A DNA stretch of 64,000 nucleotides from Corticium candelabrum (Eukaryota; Porifera; Homoscleromorpha; Homosclerophorida; Plakinidae), in assembly GCF_963422355.1 (NCBI RefSeq), contig NC_085102.1, positions 2,318,376-2,382,375 of the forward strand, read 5' to 3'. This document shows positions 48,906 through 60,454 of this stretch, in pieces (within the stretch, counting starts at the first letter, position 1; each line of letters opens with the position of its first letter). The translations under genes were made by a program, and so were the position numbers. A model generated the notes under the pieces. It was given only the letters and a program-made list of their open reading frames with translations, was not told where the DNA came from and did not search any database.

Positions 48906-50294
48906 AGACCGAATATGCTAGAATCGGTGCAAACCTCGATTTTCTGATTTTCACATTATAAATAAATTTAACGTTTCTTACGACTGTTGTTGTAGTAACA
49001 CGATGTAAAGCTGGTTGAAAGTGGATGCATACTTTCGAACACAAAGCCACACCTAGGCAACCACACCATTGTAACTCCGTGACAACAACTAGATTGCAAC
49101 GCATTACAATATCACACAACGAGGTCGAAGATTTTCGTTCACTGCAGAGTTACGCATCTCATAAACTAACCTCTAGATAAATCACTATTGGATTGGAAGT
49201 TGTTACAACAGACCTGACCATTCTGTGTCAGATCACGTGATCAACAATCTCGCTGCCACAGCCGAGCTGTTTCACTCCTATTTCTGACTTCAAACGCCAT
49301 GAGATTCATTTCACTAAAGCTTTATGTTGTTTTCGATTCTCGAAATCAGGTTCACACAACGTTTCTTGCCGAACACGATCGATTCTGGTGAACGGCCCTC
49401 CCACAAACAGCTTGATTCGAATTCTGCTGTCAACGAATCGTTCTTCTGGTGATAAACAACTTCGAACGAGGTTTTCATGCGTTTTCCTTCGGCTGCAACA
49501 AGAAATGCGATTCTAGAAACCGTTCACAAGATCGATTACAGGAAACCAACTGTAAACGGCGTTTCACCAAGATGGCGCGTATTGAGCTTAGGGTATTGAT
49601 CAAATGGCTCAGCCCACGAATGGCGTACGGAGATGAAACTTAGCGTACAACGTCGCCAGTTACTTGTAGACCAATCTTAGTTATCGAAGTGCGCCGTTAG
49701 CCTCCTTCCTAGGGCACTAGTTTAGGTCCAAAGTTTGAAAGAACAGTTATCTAGCTAGGCTTACTGACCTTTGAGTGCGTGGTTCACTGCAGCGACTCAA
49801 GAACAGCGCGCATAGACAAATTTGAAAATACGATTTGTAGCGCAATCGTTTAGGACTCCGAGGATGCAAGTCCGATAGAGACTTAACGAAAATAATTTAC
49901 ATAAATTTTTATTGCAGTCAATGTAGTTGCCATAACTACAAGTTTAAAATAGAATGTTAGCCGTTAAAATTTAGTTTACAAAATAGTATTTATAAGATGT
50001 ACCTAGATATGTAGTATACTTGAATTAGTCTAAAGTTTAAATTTTAACAATTTGACCAAGTTTAAGCATACCAGGCATATATATAAAGCTTAGAGCCTAA
50101 TTTTGTAAGATTCAAATTCAACTTCAAATTCAGGCGCAATCTACGTTCTTGCTCTATGGTGGCAATTGCATTGACCTACAACGGAATCGAAGATAAACGA
50201 CGAAGATTAGTCGTTCAGAGCTTGAATCATTGAGATTGCCCACGTGATAGAAAAGTTAATTAGGTGTGTATTATCCTGCTGACACCACCCCATT
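48906..50294. other. Non-genic stretch upstream of iGluR 2
   Basis: No gene is recognised. The last 20 bases before the iGluR 2 ATG ('gacaccaccccatt') are the same as before iGluR 1, so the duplicated unit includes a little of the 5' leader. Confidence 0.6.
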
Positions 50295-51645
50295 ATGTGG
50301 AAAGAAGACAGAATGCGTTCGTTTGTCTTCGCATGGTTAGCAGTTAGCGTACATCAGCTTGTCCAGTCCCAGACCATTCCAAAACTCACGATTGCTCTCA
50401 TCTTACCCAGTCGGGCGGAGTTTCTTCAACTGAAAACCAACATCACGTACGAGCAGCTCAATGAAACGTATATCGATGCCATTTTGGACGCCGACTGGCT
50501 CTACGGACACACATTAGCTGCATACTATCTAAACTACTTCTTCCTAGATTCCACAAGTCATCCAAGCGTCTTTAACAGCCAATTCCTGAATCTATTCTCG
50601 GGCGAGTTGCCTCCACCGGTGGCTATGATTGGTCCGTTTCATGTGGATCGGTTGAGTTATATAGCTCCATTGGCTGAAATGAGTCAAGTGCCACTCGTTT
50701 CTCCGTGGATACCTTTGTCTCAAATGAAGAGGTACCTCCCACACTCAAACACAATGGCATTATCGATGCAGGCGGCGCAGAGTTCGCACGGAGACGAGCT
50801 GATTAGCATAATGAAGTATCACGGTTGGTCGCATATCGCTTTCGTCATCACACAATCTCCACTACAACATCATTCTCCATATCAACAGAATATCAGAAAC
50901 GTTCGTTACGGGACTAAAGCTCTCGACGTGACTATAGAGGCTACCGCTTGGATTCCACCCGCTGAAGACTACGGGAACGACACGGAGGCATTTGAGGAGG
51001 CCATAACACAAGAATTGGAGAAGATCTGGAACAGCGGGGCAACCGTCATTGTTCTCTCTATTGAGCAAGTTCCTCTGACTTACGACGTACTGATGCGAGC
51101 TGCCAACAAGTTTGAACTTATCAATAATTCTACTGCTTGGATAAGTCTGAACGTTGGAGTGGCACGTGATTCTGATTGGGCTATTACTAGAGTTCGACCA
51201 GACGTTCGCAATTTACTAGACGGAATGATTGTTACTGCCACTGATCTACAAGGTATGATTACGCTTATATTACAAGTTAATAATACCGTATTTTCTACAA
51301 ATGTAACTCGTGCATCTAGGCGCAGAAATCTTTAGACTGACGAGAAACTAGCCGTTAAAATTTGTTAGTTCAAGATGCCATAACAGTAGTCTGAAAGTCT
51401 TAAAAACTGTTACCTATTAATAGACAGTTTAAAAGGCATGTAAAATTTGAGCAACCTAGGTTGAATTGCTTTCTATATATAAGGAAAACTGCTCTTACGA
51501 GGGTCGTACCAACAAACTTACACAAACAATTATTGTGTACTGCAAAGATGGTACTAAATATTTTTAGTTGCTAGTAGAGATACAGATCTATGAGATTATG
51601 CTTAATTTACTTTTTCACGCTTACATGACTGAGCATAACGTAATT

Positions 51646-51714
<69 letters not shown>

Positions 51715-54700
51715 CCCTTGCTGCCGGTTACTAGACTCGTACTCAGTCCTTTGCTGGGGCGCTTCACGTGTTTTAGCACGTGCTTTTGTTTTTCTAACTA
51801 GTTTACTAAAAGGACGTGCTAAAACACGCGGAGAGTGCGCTAAAAGAAGACTGGGTATGAGTCTAGTAAGTTAATACTATTTCAAACTGTCAGCTTTATG
51901 GGTGAGCAGTGTTGCTATTAGAGGATTCGTAACTATATATTTTCAAAGTTAGATACCGTGTTAGTAAAGAGCCCTGACTCCCTACCCAGACCGAATTTAC
52001 AAAAAATTTATTTCTATTAACTATTTTCTTTAAAATGATTATTTTATTATCAATTGCTAAGTCTGAAAAATGACATTATTCAATACTCTTGGCTTCGGCT
52101 TCAAATCGACATGCATTCCTGAGTAACACTGCACTTCCGGTATTCCTTTTCTTCTAGTAGAAGCGACGGTACAACATGACTAGCTCTATTTGTCTTTTCA
52201 ACTGTAGAAACAGTGTCTGTAGCTTACGTCTAGCTCAATTGCATGTTTCCAACCAACCTTCAACTCGCCGAGAACTTCTGGCGTACTCGACCGTTGCACG
52301 AAGACAATATGACGCTATTACGAGCCCTTTTTTATAAAGTTAGCAAAACTAAAACGTAGAACCCAAAACTTGGCACTACGATTTGTTACACAAGTTATAA
52401 CCATCATATGGATCAATTGTTACCTCAGTTACGCTGAGGAGCATATTTGACGTCTCTTCCAAACAAACTTTGAACACCCCAAGGTAGTCAAACTCTTCAA
52501 AATTGAAGTAATCGCAAGAAAAAAAATTTGTAATATGACGTCACTTGTTGTTATTAACTAACCTACGGTCAGCTAGGACCACGTGTAACGGAAACGTATT
52601 CTTCCGTTGTGTTCTCTATCTAGTAGCGTTGTACACTAATGATAATACGAGTCAGTAACGCCACATGGTGACAGGAGTATGGTGCTGCCATACCCAGCCA
52701 AAGCTCCGCTTGACTTTGACTACCCAGAGGATTGGCTGAGATGACACAATAGGTTAGACCGTTACCGGAATGTAACAGGGTTAAAGAAAAAATACGGCAC
52801 CGTACAAGTCTCAATTCTCGTTTACTCCATTAGAGACAGAGCTGAAGACATTCTGACATCAATGTCGCTGTCGCAGGATGAAGCAGTAGATTACTACATC
52901 GTCATACAAAGGTTTGAACAACACTTTATAAAAATATAAAGGTAATTTTTGGACGAGCTAGATTTAATCAGCGACGACAGAACGAGGGTAGACTCGAGAG
53001 TCCAGCCGGTCATCTCTCCCAGCGGCGGAGAAAGACCGGCTGCGGACATTCGCCACTCAAACAAACAGCCAACTCTTTGTCCTCCAATTAGAGTGCTGTT
53101 CAATGTTTGTGCATCCCCGATAGGTATGCACGTCGCTATTGGCTCTTTACTAACGTAATTTCGCTCTGATGCAAGTGCATGCAGTCTCGATACCTGCCAT
53201 CCAAGTCTATAACAACAGGTCGACTCTTTCCAGCTCTTTTCGTTGTCTGTCTCTCATTTTAGGAGCGCGAGACTCAACGTTTACCACAGAGGCGAACCAA
53301 AGGTTGACAGAAACGCACGCAAATCATAGCTCTGCACGTCGCCCTGCGTTGAGTGCAAATACCACGCTTTGTATAGATGGTCTACTCGTTTAATGCGTGC
53401 AACGTACGACACATTAAGCAACTAGAAACTGTTTTGCATGCGCTGCCTATTAATCCAAGTACGAACAAGAAGACAATGGAGAAGACGACATGCAGGTGTA
53501 GGTCACACGCTAACGAAATGTGATATCAGATAGTAAAATCAATCGACTACTCATTTACAAATGTATTAGTGGAGAGCCAGTAGCGACGGGCATTGCTATG
53601 AGCCGTTATCGTGAATACACGTGAATGCACTAATACTAACCAAACGTGTAAAATCGTGATTGGAGAATATAGAGGCAGCGGTTTCCTTGAGTTGCGAATG
53701 TCTCCAGCCGGTCTTTCTCCGCCGCGGAGAGAGATGACTGGCTGTACTTCCGAGCCTAGAACAAGGGGTAAACCGTAGATACCTTTATCATCGCCTCCAA
53801 AAAGTTGCCGAGCACTGTCAGTATGGTCTGTCAGTTACATGACGAGATGATTCGCGGCAGAAGAGTTTTCGGCCTCAAAGACGTAAAGCTTGCAGAGAAG
53901 CTTCAACTTGATTCGGATTTCACGCTGGAGAAGGCTATCACCAGAGCTCGACAAAGCGAAGCAGTCTAAAAATAACAACACGCGATACACAGGCAATTAC
54001 AGAAAGTCACGGAAGACGTGTCATCAATAAGTGTGAAAAAGCCGACAAAGAAGCGGGCGCCTTCGACGCATCAATTAAGACCCCGTGACACAAAGATGCC
54101 AGAAAAGCTGCAAACACGGACGAAAGTCTGTGGGAGATGTGGCCAAGCACCCATCCATAGCAAGAGCAAATGCCCAGCCTGTAAAGCAAAGTGCTTCATC
54201 TGCGAAACAGCAGGACACTTAGGAGCAGCATGTCAAAGCAAGAGCGTGAGACAGTTCGTAAGATGCGTAAAGAAGAGATAGATACGCAAGAAGAAGATTT
54301 TCTATTCGTGGGCGGCTCAGAATCCTAGGGCAGCCAGCCTTGGATGATTGACATCAAAGTTGATGGCAAATCAACCACGCTCAAAATTGACACGCGAGCA
54401 GATGTACCTGTACTAACTTAGCAATACTTCAAGCAGCAGTTGACCGGACTTATGAAGGCAACAAATAAGGTTATACGATGTTCTAACTTGAGCCCTTTGG
54501 AGACATTTGGAGAATTCTCATGCGAGTTAATTAAAGAAATGAGACAAGTCCGATCAAAATCTTTTTATTTGGTGAAAAACATAGGGAATGCTCTCCTTGG
54601 AAGACCAGCAATTGACCATTTGGGTATTGTCGTGCGTGTAGAGAGATAAATGAAAGATATCAAAGACATTACTAAGAGTTACCCAAAGCTTTTCAATGGA

Positions 54701-57700
54701 TTGGTACTGTTTCTGTCTCTTTATCAAATTCGTGTGAAGGAGAATGCAAATCATACGCTTTATCTACGTCAAGAAGGATTGCCATTCGACTACTGCTAAA
54801 GGTGAGAGAAGAACTGTTTCGAACAGAGTCCATGGATGTCACAGAGCGTGTAATGGTTGTAGTGCCTAAAGCAAATGGAAGATTTAAATTTTCGTACACG
54901 TAAGTTGAATCAACGTGTGAAAAAGAAACGGCATATCCTACCTTCTATAAAGAACACTGTGGTCCTATTGAAGGATGCCAACAGTTTCACCAAACTAATG
55001 CCAACTCAGGATTTTGGCAGATTCCCCCCACGAAAGGATCCCCGAGTTTGACGACTTTCATAGCACCCTTTGAGCACTACTTGTTCAAACACCTGCCTTT
55101 CGGCATTTCTTCAGCTCCTGAACATTTCCAACGACGCATGTCGTAAATATTGAAAGTCTACTTGGTTATGATTGTCTGATGGACGACATTTGATTTTTGG
55201 AAAATCTAAAGCGAAACATGAAATCCGACTTTACACAGTATTGCATTGCTTGCAGCAAGCTGGGTCACATTGAGTAGGGATACATTTTTGTTTTCTCAGT
55301 CTTCGGTAAAGTTCATAGGACAAATTGTTGGCCAAGGAGAATTAAAGCCGGATCCTGACAAAGTCAAGGCGATACAGAAGATGCCAGAACCCACTAATGT
55401 TAGTGATGTTCGACTATTGTTAGGCGTTATAAACCAGCAAGCAAGATATATTCCTCTGTTGTAAAAGAAGACGGAACCATTACGGTACTTACTGGTAAAA
55501 AGGAATCAATGAGTTTGGGACCACACAAAATTGCCGCATTTAAGAACATCAAAGAGAAACGTACTCAGTCACCTGCACTACCATTGAATGACAGTGACAG
55601 GAAGACAGCAATGTCGGCTGATGCATCTTCTTGCGGACTAGGAGCGGTACTCCGGCAAACACAACCAGAAGAAGATTTGAAACCTGTTGCATATGCTTCG
55701 GGATCCCTATCGCCGATTGAATGCCGTTATGCCCAGGTCAAAAAGTAAGCCTTTGCAACAACGTGGTCGGCAAAATGTTTTAGCAACTGCCTTATTGAGA
55801 AAGAGTTTATTGTACAGACAGACCATAAGCCCTTTATTACATAACTTGGGCACTACCGCGAATTCAACTCCTCAGAATGCGTCTCTTAAGATTCCGGTAC
55901 ACTGTTATTCATGTACCGTGAAAGGACCATATTTTTGCGGACGCTCTGTCTCGACAACCAGTTTCACCTCTACAAACAATAGGCAAGCTATACGAGCAAG
56001 AAGTTGCCAAGTATATATCAATCGTTATACAGCCGTTTCCTGCTTGTGAATCTAAAATAGAGAAAATTGAAAGGAACAAAATTCGGACGACCTGTGCCAC
56101 AAAGTTTGCCAGTATTTATTCTGCGGATGGCCAGTACTTCGGGTTCTCCAAGAAAAGCTAAATAAATTTTGGCAACTCCGCCACAAACTTTGTGTCCACC
56201 ACAATTTGATTCTGAGAGGCTCCAGGATAATCATTCTATTGTCTCTGAGGCATAAGGTTGTCCGTTCGCTACATAACAGTAAACAGGGTATTGTAAAGTG
56301 CAGTGAGCGTTTTAGACAATCAGTTTGGTGGCCTCATCTTAGTACAGAAATAGAAGAAATGATTGTGGATTGTCCTATTTGTGCAAGAACTCACTACAAC
56401 AATGCAGAATCTTTTCTTCCAACTAGTATTCCAGGCCTATCATGTCAAAAGGTAGCAACCGAAGTTTACGCACGAAAACAAAACACAAATATCCTAGTGG
56501 TGGATTACTACTCAAGGTAAACTGAAACTGCTTTCCTTAGAGACAACTTCTCAAGGAGTCATTTAACAGCTAAAGTCAATATTTGCACGTTAAAAGGATA
56601 CCTGAACAAGGCATGTCAGATAATGACCTGAAATTTTCTTCTAAGATATTCACCAATTTTGTCAGGACATATGATTTTACTCATTTCACGTCTAGCCCTC
56701 ACTTTCCACAAAGTAATGAGGAAGCGGAACGAGCTTTTAGAACTATGAAGAATCTTTTAGAGAGGTTAGATGATCCGTACTGGGCGATGCTGGCTTAAAA
56801 ATCAATTCTTTCAGAAATGGCTAAAGCCCAATAGCACTCCTCATGAACAGACAATTACGATCGAATATACATACCAATCATCAGAGACTTACTAAAACCA
56901 TGTGTCCCGGATCTGACCATCGTAAAGAAAGCAGAAAAACAATGATAGAACAGGGTGAAAGAAGATCATGATCGTCGCCATAGAGCAAGAGACCTACCAT
57001 GTCTTTATCCAATTGCACGAGAATGGATACCTGACCAGATGGTGTGTGGCAAAGTAATTGCACAGCCTGAGTCAACAACGCCACGATCATAAATGATCGA
57101 TACGTTAACAAATACCATCAGAAAGAACAGACGACATTTGAATCATATTTCAGATGCAGAGGCTAGAGAAAAGGCCTCAAGAGGAGCAACATTTGCCACC
57201 TCAACAAGAAGAGCAGCCAGTACCATCCCAACTAGTCAGCTCATCAAGAGAACATCCTAAAGAATCTCCTTGTGGCTTGAATAAAGACAGAGCTGTGTTG
57301 CGTTTCGAACTCATTATTAAGAAGCCCATTAGTTGGGACTTATAGGAACTTGGAAGGAGAGACGTAGTATGACGTCACTTGTAACTAACCTACTGTCAGA
57401 TAGGACCACGTGTAACGTACACGTATTCTGCGGTTGTATTCTGTATCTAGTAGCATTGTGCTCCAATTATACGAGTCAGTAACGCCACAGATTCTAATCC
57501 AATCAGACTTTTCGCGATCTAGTCTCGCGTAGCCAAGCCCCTCCTATTTTTATCGGCAGATATAAAAAAGAGGAGGGGTTTGCCTACACGTGATCTACGT
57601 AGCCTTGCGTTCCCTGCATGTTTGAGCAAAGAGACGGCGCAATAACCGTCGAAACCTCGTTAAACTAGCAAGGGTGTGTCTTGTTGCTATAGAGACAACT

Positions 57701-59864
57701 TAGTTAGACCGTTGAAACTCTTGTAGCATGTCTGTCACATCTAAAGCATCGGTCACTATTATATAAATTTTAAACTGATGAGATTCACAAGTTGCTATTC
57801 GCAGAAAGCTAATATTTGAGGAAACACGGTCATTATATGTAAATAATTTTTGGCAATGAAGATGATATATATCAATTCTATGCTAGATGATACCGCTTTG
57901 ACTTTGAGAGAGCATGGTATTATAGCAAACATTATATAAACAACAATTTAATAACAGTTTTGTGCTAGATTACTATGATACACCTCTAACAGTATTACCG
58001 CATATCTTTTATCCTGACAAATTGAAAGATGCCCTGGCTCAGTTGGTGTACGACAGTGTGTGGGCTACAGCATTGTCTATCTATAACACTCTCTACGCAA
58101 TTTCATCAGACAAAGTTAAAATTGGCGATCTCCAATTCCAACGCTGGACATCTGGAGAGGAAATAGTCGCGAACATAAAGCGGACATCTTTTGTTGGAAC
58201 GAGTGGTCTCGTGACGTTTAATAATAACGAACGACTGACGTGGTCAGTTGCATATATAACATATCGTATTACATCATGACCATATATAATTTTTGTTATT
58301 TAGGTACAATTTTTATAATATTAGAGTTCAATATCCTTCAGGCCGGTTCGTAGGATATTATGGTTTTGGCAAAATGGTCATAGACAATCCAATTCATTGG
58401 CATAATAGCGAAGTTAGGAGCCCCACAGGAAAAGTCAACATTTGCCGCCATAGAGTCAACGTTCTTCTGGCAGGAGGTCGCTATAAGCCATACATCGAAT
58501 TTTCAAACGACGACACCGACAGGAAGTATTTTGGCTGGGCTGTGGATCTATTTGAAAAAGTAGCAACAGAAAGCTGTCTGAACAATTTTAAATATTATTC
58601 TATTCAAAATATCACGTGGGATGAGGCCATTGATTTAGTAGAAAGTGGACACTTTACGGGCAATGGGATCATAAAATACGACGATGTAGAATTTCATGTC
58701 GTCGTTGGACCGTTGGCCATCACGCCAGAAAGGATCTCTAAGGTTGAATTCACACGGTCTATAAAATCGGTGTCATATCGAGTAGCGATTCTCAGACCTG
58801 AAACCAATATCACAAATCTTTGGGAATTCTTCAAGCCATTTTCGTGGGAACTATGGCTTTTGACATTTGCCTTTTTTGTGGCGGGTGGTTCCTTTGTTTT
58901 TCTGCTTGAGAGGAACCGAAAGAGGTCACACGAGGATGCTCCGAACATTATAGACTGTATCTTTGTCTCTATGTCTGTATTCTTCTTCACTCATGATAAA
59001 GGGAGTGTCATCACGAATTCCGGTCGCGGTTACATTGCCATCGCCTGGTTTCTTACTCGCGTACTCTATGCGTGCTTTACAGCTAGTCTCACTGTATTTC
59101 TTTTGAGGCGACAAGAAATATCGACATACGAGGCAATTGAAGATATTCAAGTTGGCGTTATTGGCGCATCCAACGTAACCGGAGCATTGTCCTATTTACA
59201 ACATGAGTATCCGAGATTGACTTTTGAAGACGTATCATCCGAAGATTGGTTGAGACGATTGATATTAAAAGAGATAACAGCCTATGTTGACGACTCATCC
59301 GTCCTGGAATTTGAAGCAAAAACTGAATGTAAAATTAAGCTTCTTGACGACAAAATACGTGTAATCAACGCAGCGTTTGCTCTCAAGCACAATTCACCCT
59401 ACACGCAAAAGCTTAATGGAGGCATTAAGGAGGCGTGGTTCGACAATTACCTCGAGGAACTAGATCGGAAATACTTCGAATGGGCGGACTTGTGCGAAAA
59501 CGACGGAAAAGTGGCAAAAGACGATTCCCTAAATCTGCATCATCTTGGAGGCCTCTTTATCATATTGTCTGCTGTGACCATTATGTGCTTACTTGGAGAT
59601 CTCGTACATCGCTATCTTATGAAAACTCGGTGGTTTAGTTGCAACCTTGATGAAGAGGCAAATGCATTGCCAGATGCAACTGAAGGTGATATTGCAACTC
59701 TCGCAGAAACACCACCATTTGTATTTGCAAACGAAATTGATCAATGTGAGGGTCTCTCAGGTTTCAATGCTATGCCAGACAACGAGCAGCAACCTTCTCC
59801 ACCGACAATAATAGACAGAGAAATGACTCTAGTTGGACAGATGGATCTTTTAGAAAACACTTAA
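50295..59864 (+). CDS. Ionotropic glutamate receptor 2
   Basis: Paralogue of the gene at 41630, with exons 50295-51252, 57969-58242 and 58304-59864. It encodes 930 aa in one open frame, and all three boundaries correspond to iGluR 1. The domain order is the same: signal peptide, amino-terminal domain, S1 with GPLAITPERISKVEF (binding Arg kept), M1, pore, M3, S2 with DDSSVLEFEA, M4 and cytoplasmic tail. The M3 gating motif reads CFTASLTVFL: the Asn of the TANL core is Ser here, unlike iGluR 1. Exon 1 is clearly more similar to iGluR 1 than exon 3 is. Intron 1 is about 6.7 kb because of inserted elements. If splicing across it works, the gene is intact; reduced expression is possible. Confidence 0.88.
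51651..51711. repeat. AT microsatellite
   Basis: A pure TA run of about 60 bases inside intron 1 of iGluR 2. Confidence 0.97.
51728..51869. mobile_element. Foldback MITE of 142 bp
   Basis: The ends 'ttactagactcgtactcagt' and 'actgggtatgagtctagtaa' are complementary with few mismatches. A second matched inner block is 'cacgtgttttagcacgtgc' against 'gacgtgctaaaacacgcg'. No gene inside. Confidence 0.75.
52536..52665 (+). repeat. 5' LTR of the gypsy element (130 bp)
   Basis: Starts TG and ends CA. It is immediately followed by 'tggtgacagg', where a primer-binding site would begin. Confidence 0.85.
52992..53757. mobile_element. Foldback element nested in gypsy gag (copy 2 of the 39.1 kb family)
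   Basis: Terminal inverted repeats of about 175 bp (52992-53165 and complement at about 53580-53757) begin 'ctcgagagtccagccggtca' on the left. The right half, in reverse complement, is collinear with 39135-39640. It splits the gag region of the gypsy element, so it landed later than the gypsy insertion. No transposase. Confidence 0.75.
57370..57489 (+). repeat. 3' LTR of the gypsy element (120 bp)
   Basis: It matches the 5' LTR with a few substitutions and about 10 bases of indels. A purine-rich 'ggaaggagaga' precedes it and fits a polypurine tract. Confidence 0.85.
58243..58303 (+). other. Intron 2 of iGluR 2 (61 bp)
   Basis: Donor GTCAGT, acceptor TTATTTAG. Splicing restores LTWY as in iGluR 1. 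Confidence 0.9.
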
Positions 59865-59950
59865 AATTAATCAATTACTAAAGTTTTGCATGCAAGTACT
59901 GTATTAGTACTAGTTTCAGTATTTCTTAGAATAGTTGTATGATAATGTTT

Positions 59951-60020
59951 TGAAACACTAAATAGATAGATGCTTTCCAACACTGTATTAGAAAGCATAC
60001 ATCTACAGCATAGTGTTTCA
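59951..60020 (+). other. Hairpin in the probable 3' untranslated region of iGluR 2
   Basis: 'tgaaacactaaatagataga...tgctttc' pairs with 'gaaagcatacatctacagcatagtgtttca' around a 13-base loop, before the polyadenylation signal. It could be a regulatory stem-loop or a small foldback remnant. Confidence 0.6.
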
Positions 60021-60151
60021 TAATAACTATTATTTCGTATAATGACATCTACATAGAGTGACGTTTTCTAGTTAGGCTTCTTTGCGCTGCGGTTTGCGTT
60101 CAAGTTCAAGTACAAATTTGTAACAAATACTTCTGTAATCGGTTTTGATCA

Positions 60152-60157
60152 AATAAA
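60152..60157 (+). terminator. Candidate polyadenylation signal of iGluR 2
   Basis: AATAAA about 290 bases after the stop codon, in an AT-rich context. Confidence 0.4.
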
Positions 60158-60454
60158 GATTATTTTAACCGTGCGTGTGCAGGAATGTTTGTATAGTGCA
60201 CGGTGTTGATAAGTAGCGCTACACATCAGAGGCGTAGGAAGCATGGTGAAAGAGGGCGTTTTGGCCCCGTAGATTTTGTCCACGAGCGCAATATCAGAAA
60301 CAGCTTATATAGGCCTCGAGTCTGATATCACTGTGCTTAGTCACCTTTAATTACCAATTCGTACGAAGGCATTGCGATACCAATTAAATCATTCGGGATA
60401 GTTTCGTTATCCGGGTATGGCACTCAGGTACGATATTGCGTACATGTTTTTGAA

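Larger units (their letters stand above)
52536..57489 (+). mobile_element. Ty3/gypsy LTR retrotransposon, decayed
   Basis: Short LTRs lie at 52536-52665 and 57370-57489. Both start TGACGTCACTTG, share 'aggaccacgtgtaac', and end with GTCAGTAACGCCACA. Between them, in + order, are gag (about 52680-52950, then about 53790-53970), a CCHC zinc knuckle (about 54195-54240), a protease with its active-site triad region damaged (about 54390), reverse transcriptase (about 54700-55460), RNase H (about 55590-55900), an integrase HHCC zinc region (about 56240-56400) and an integrase core segment (about 56610-56800). Stops and shifts interrupt every domain, so it is inactive. The LTRs differ from each other at several sites and by small indels, which means the insertion is old. 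No clear target-site duplication remains. Confidence 0.88.
51253..57968 (+). other. Intron 1 of iGluR 2 (about 6.7 kb), expanded by insertions
   Basis: Donor GTATGA at the position equivalent to the 42588 donor, acceptor TTTTGTGCTAG at 57968. The sequence holds an AT microsatellite, a small foldback element, a gypsy element with another foldback inside it, and 'tagtctcgcgtagccaagcc' near 57530. Confidence 0.8.
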
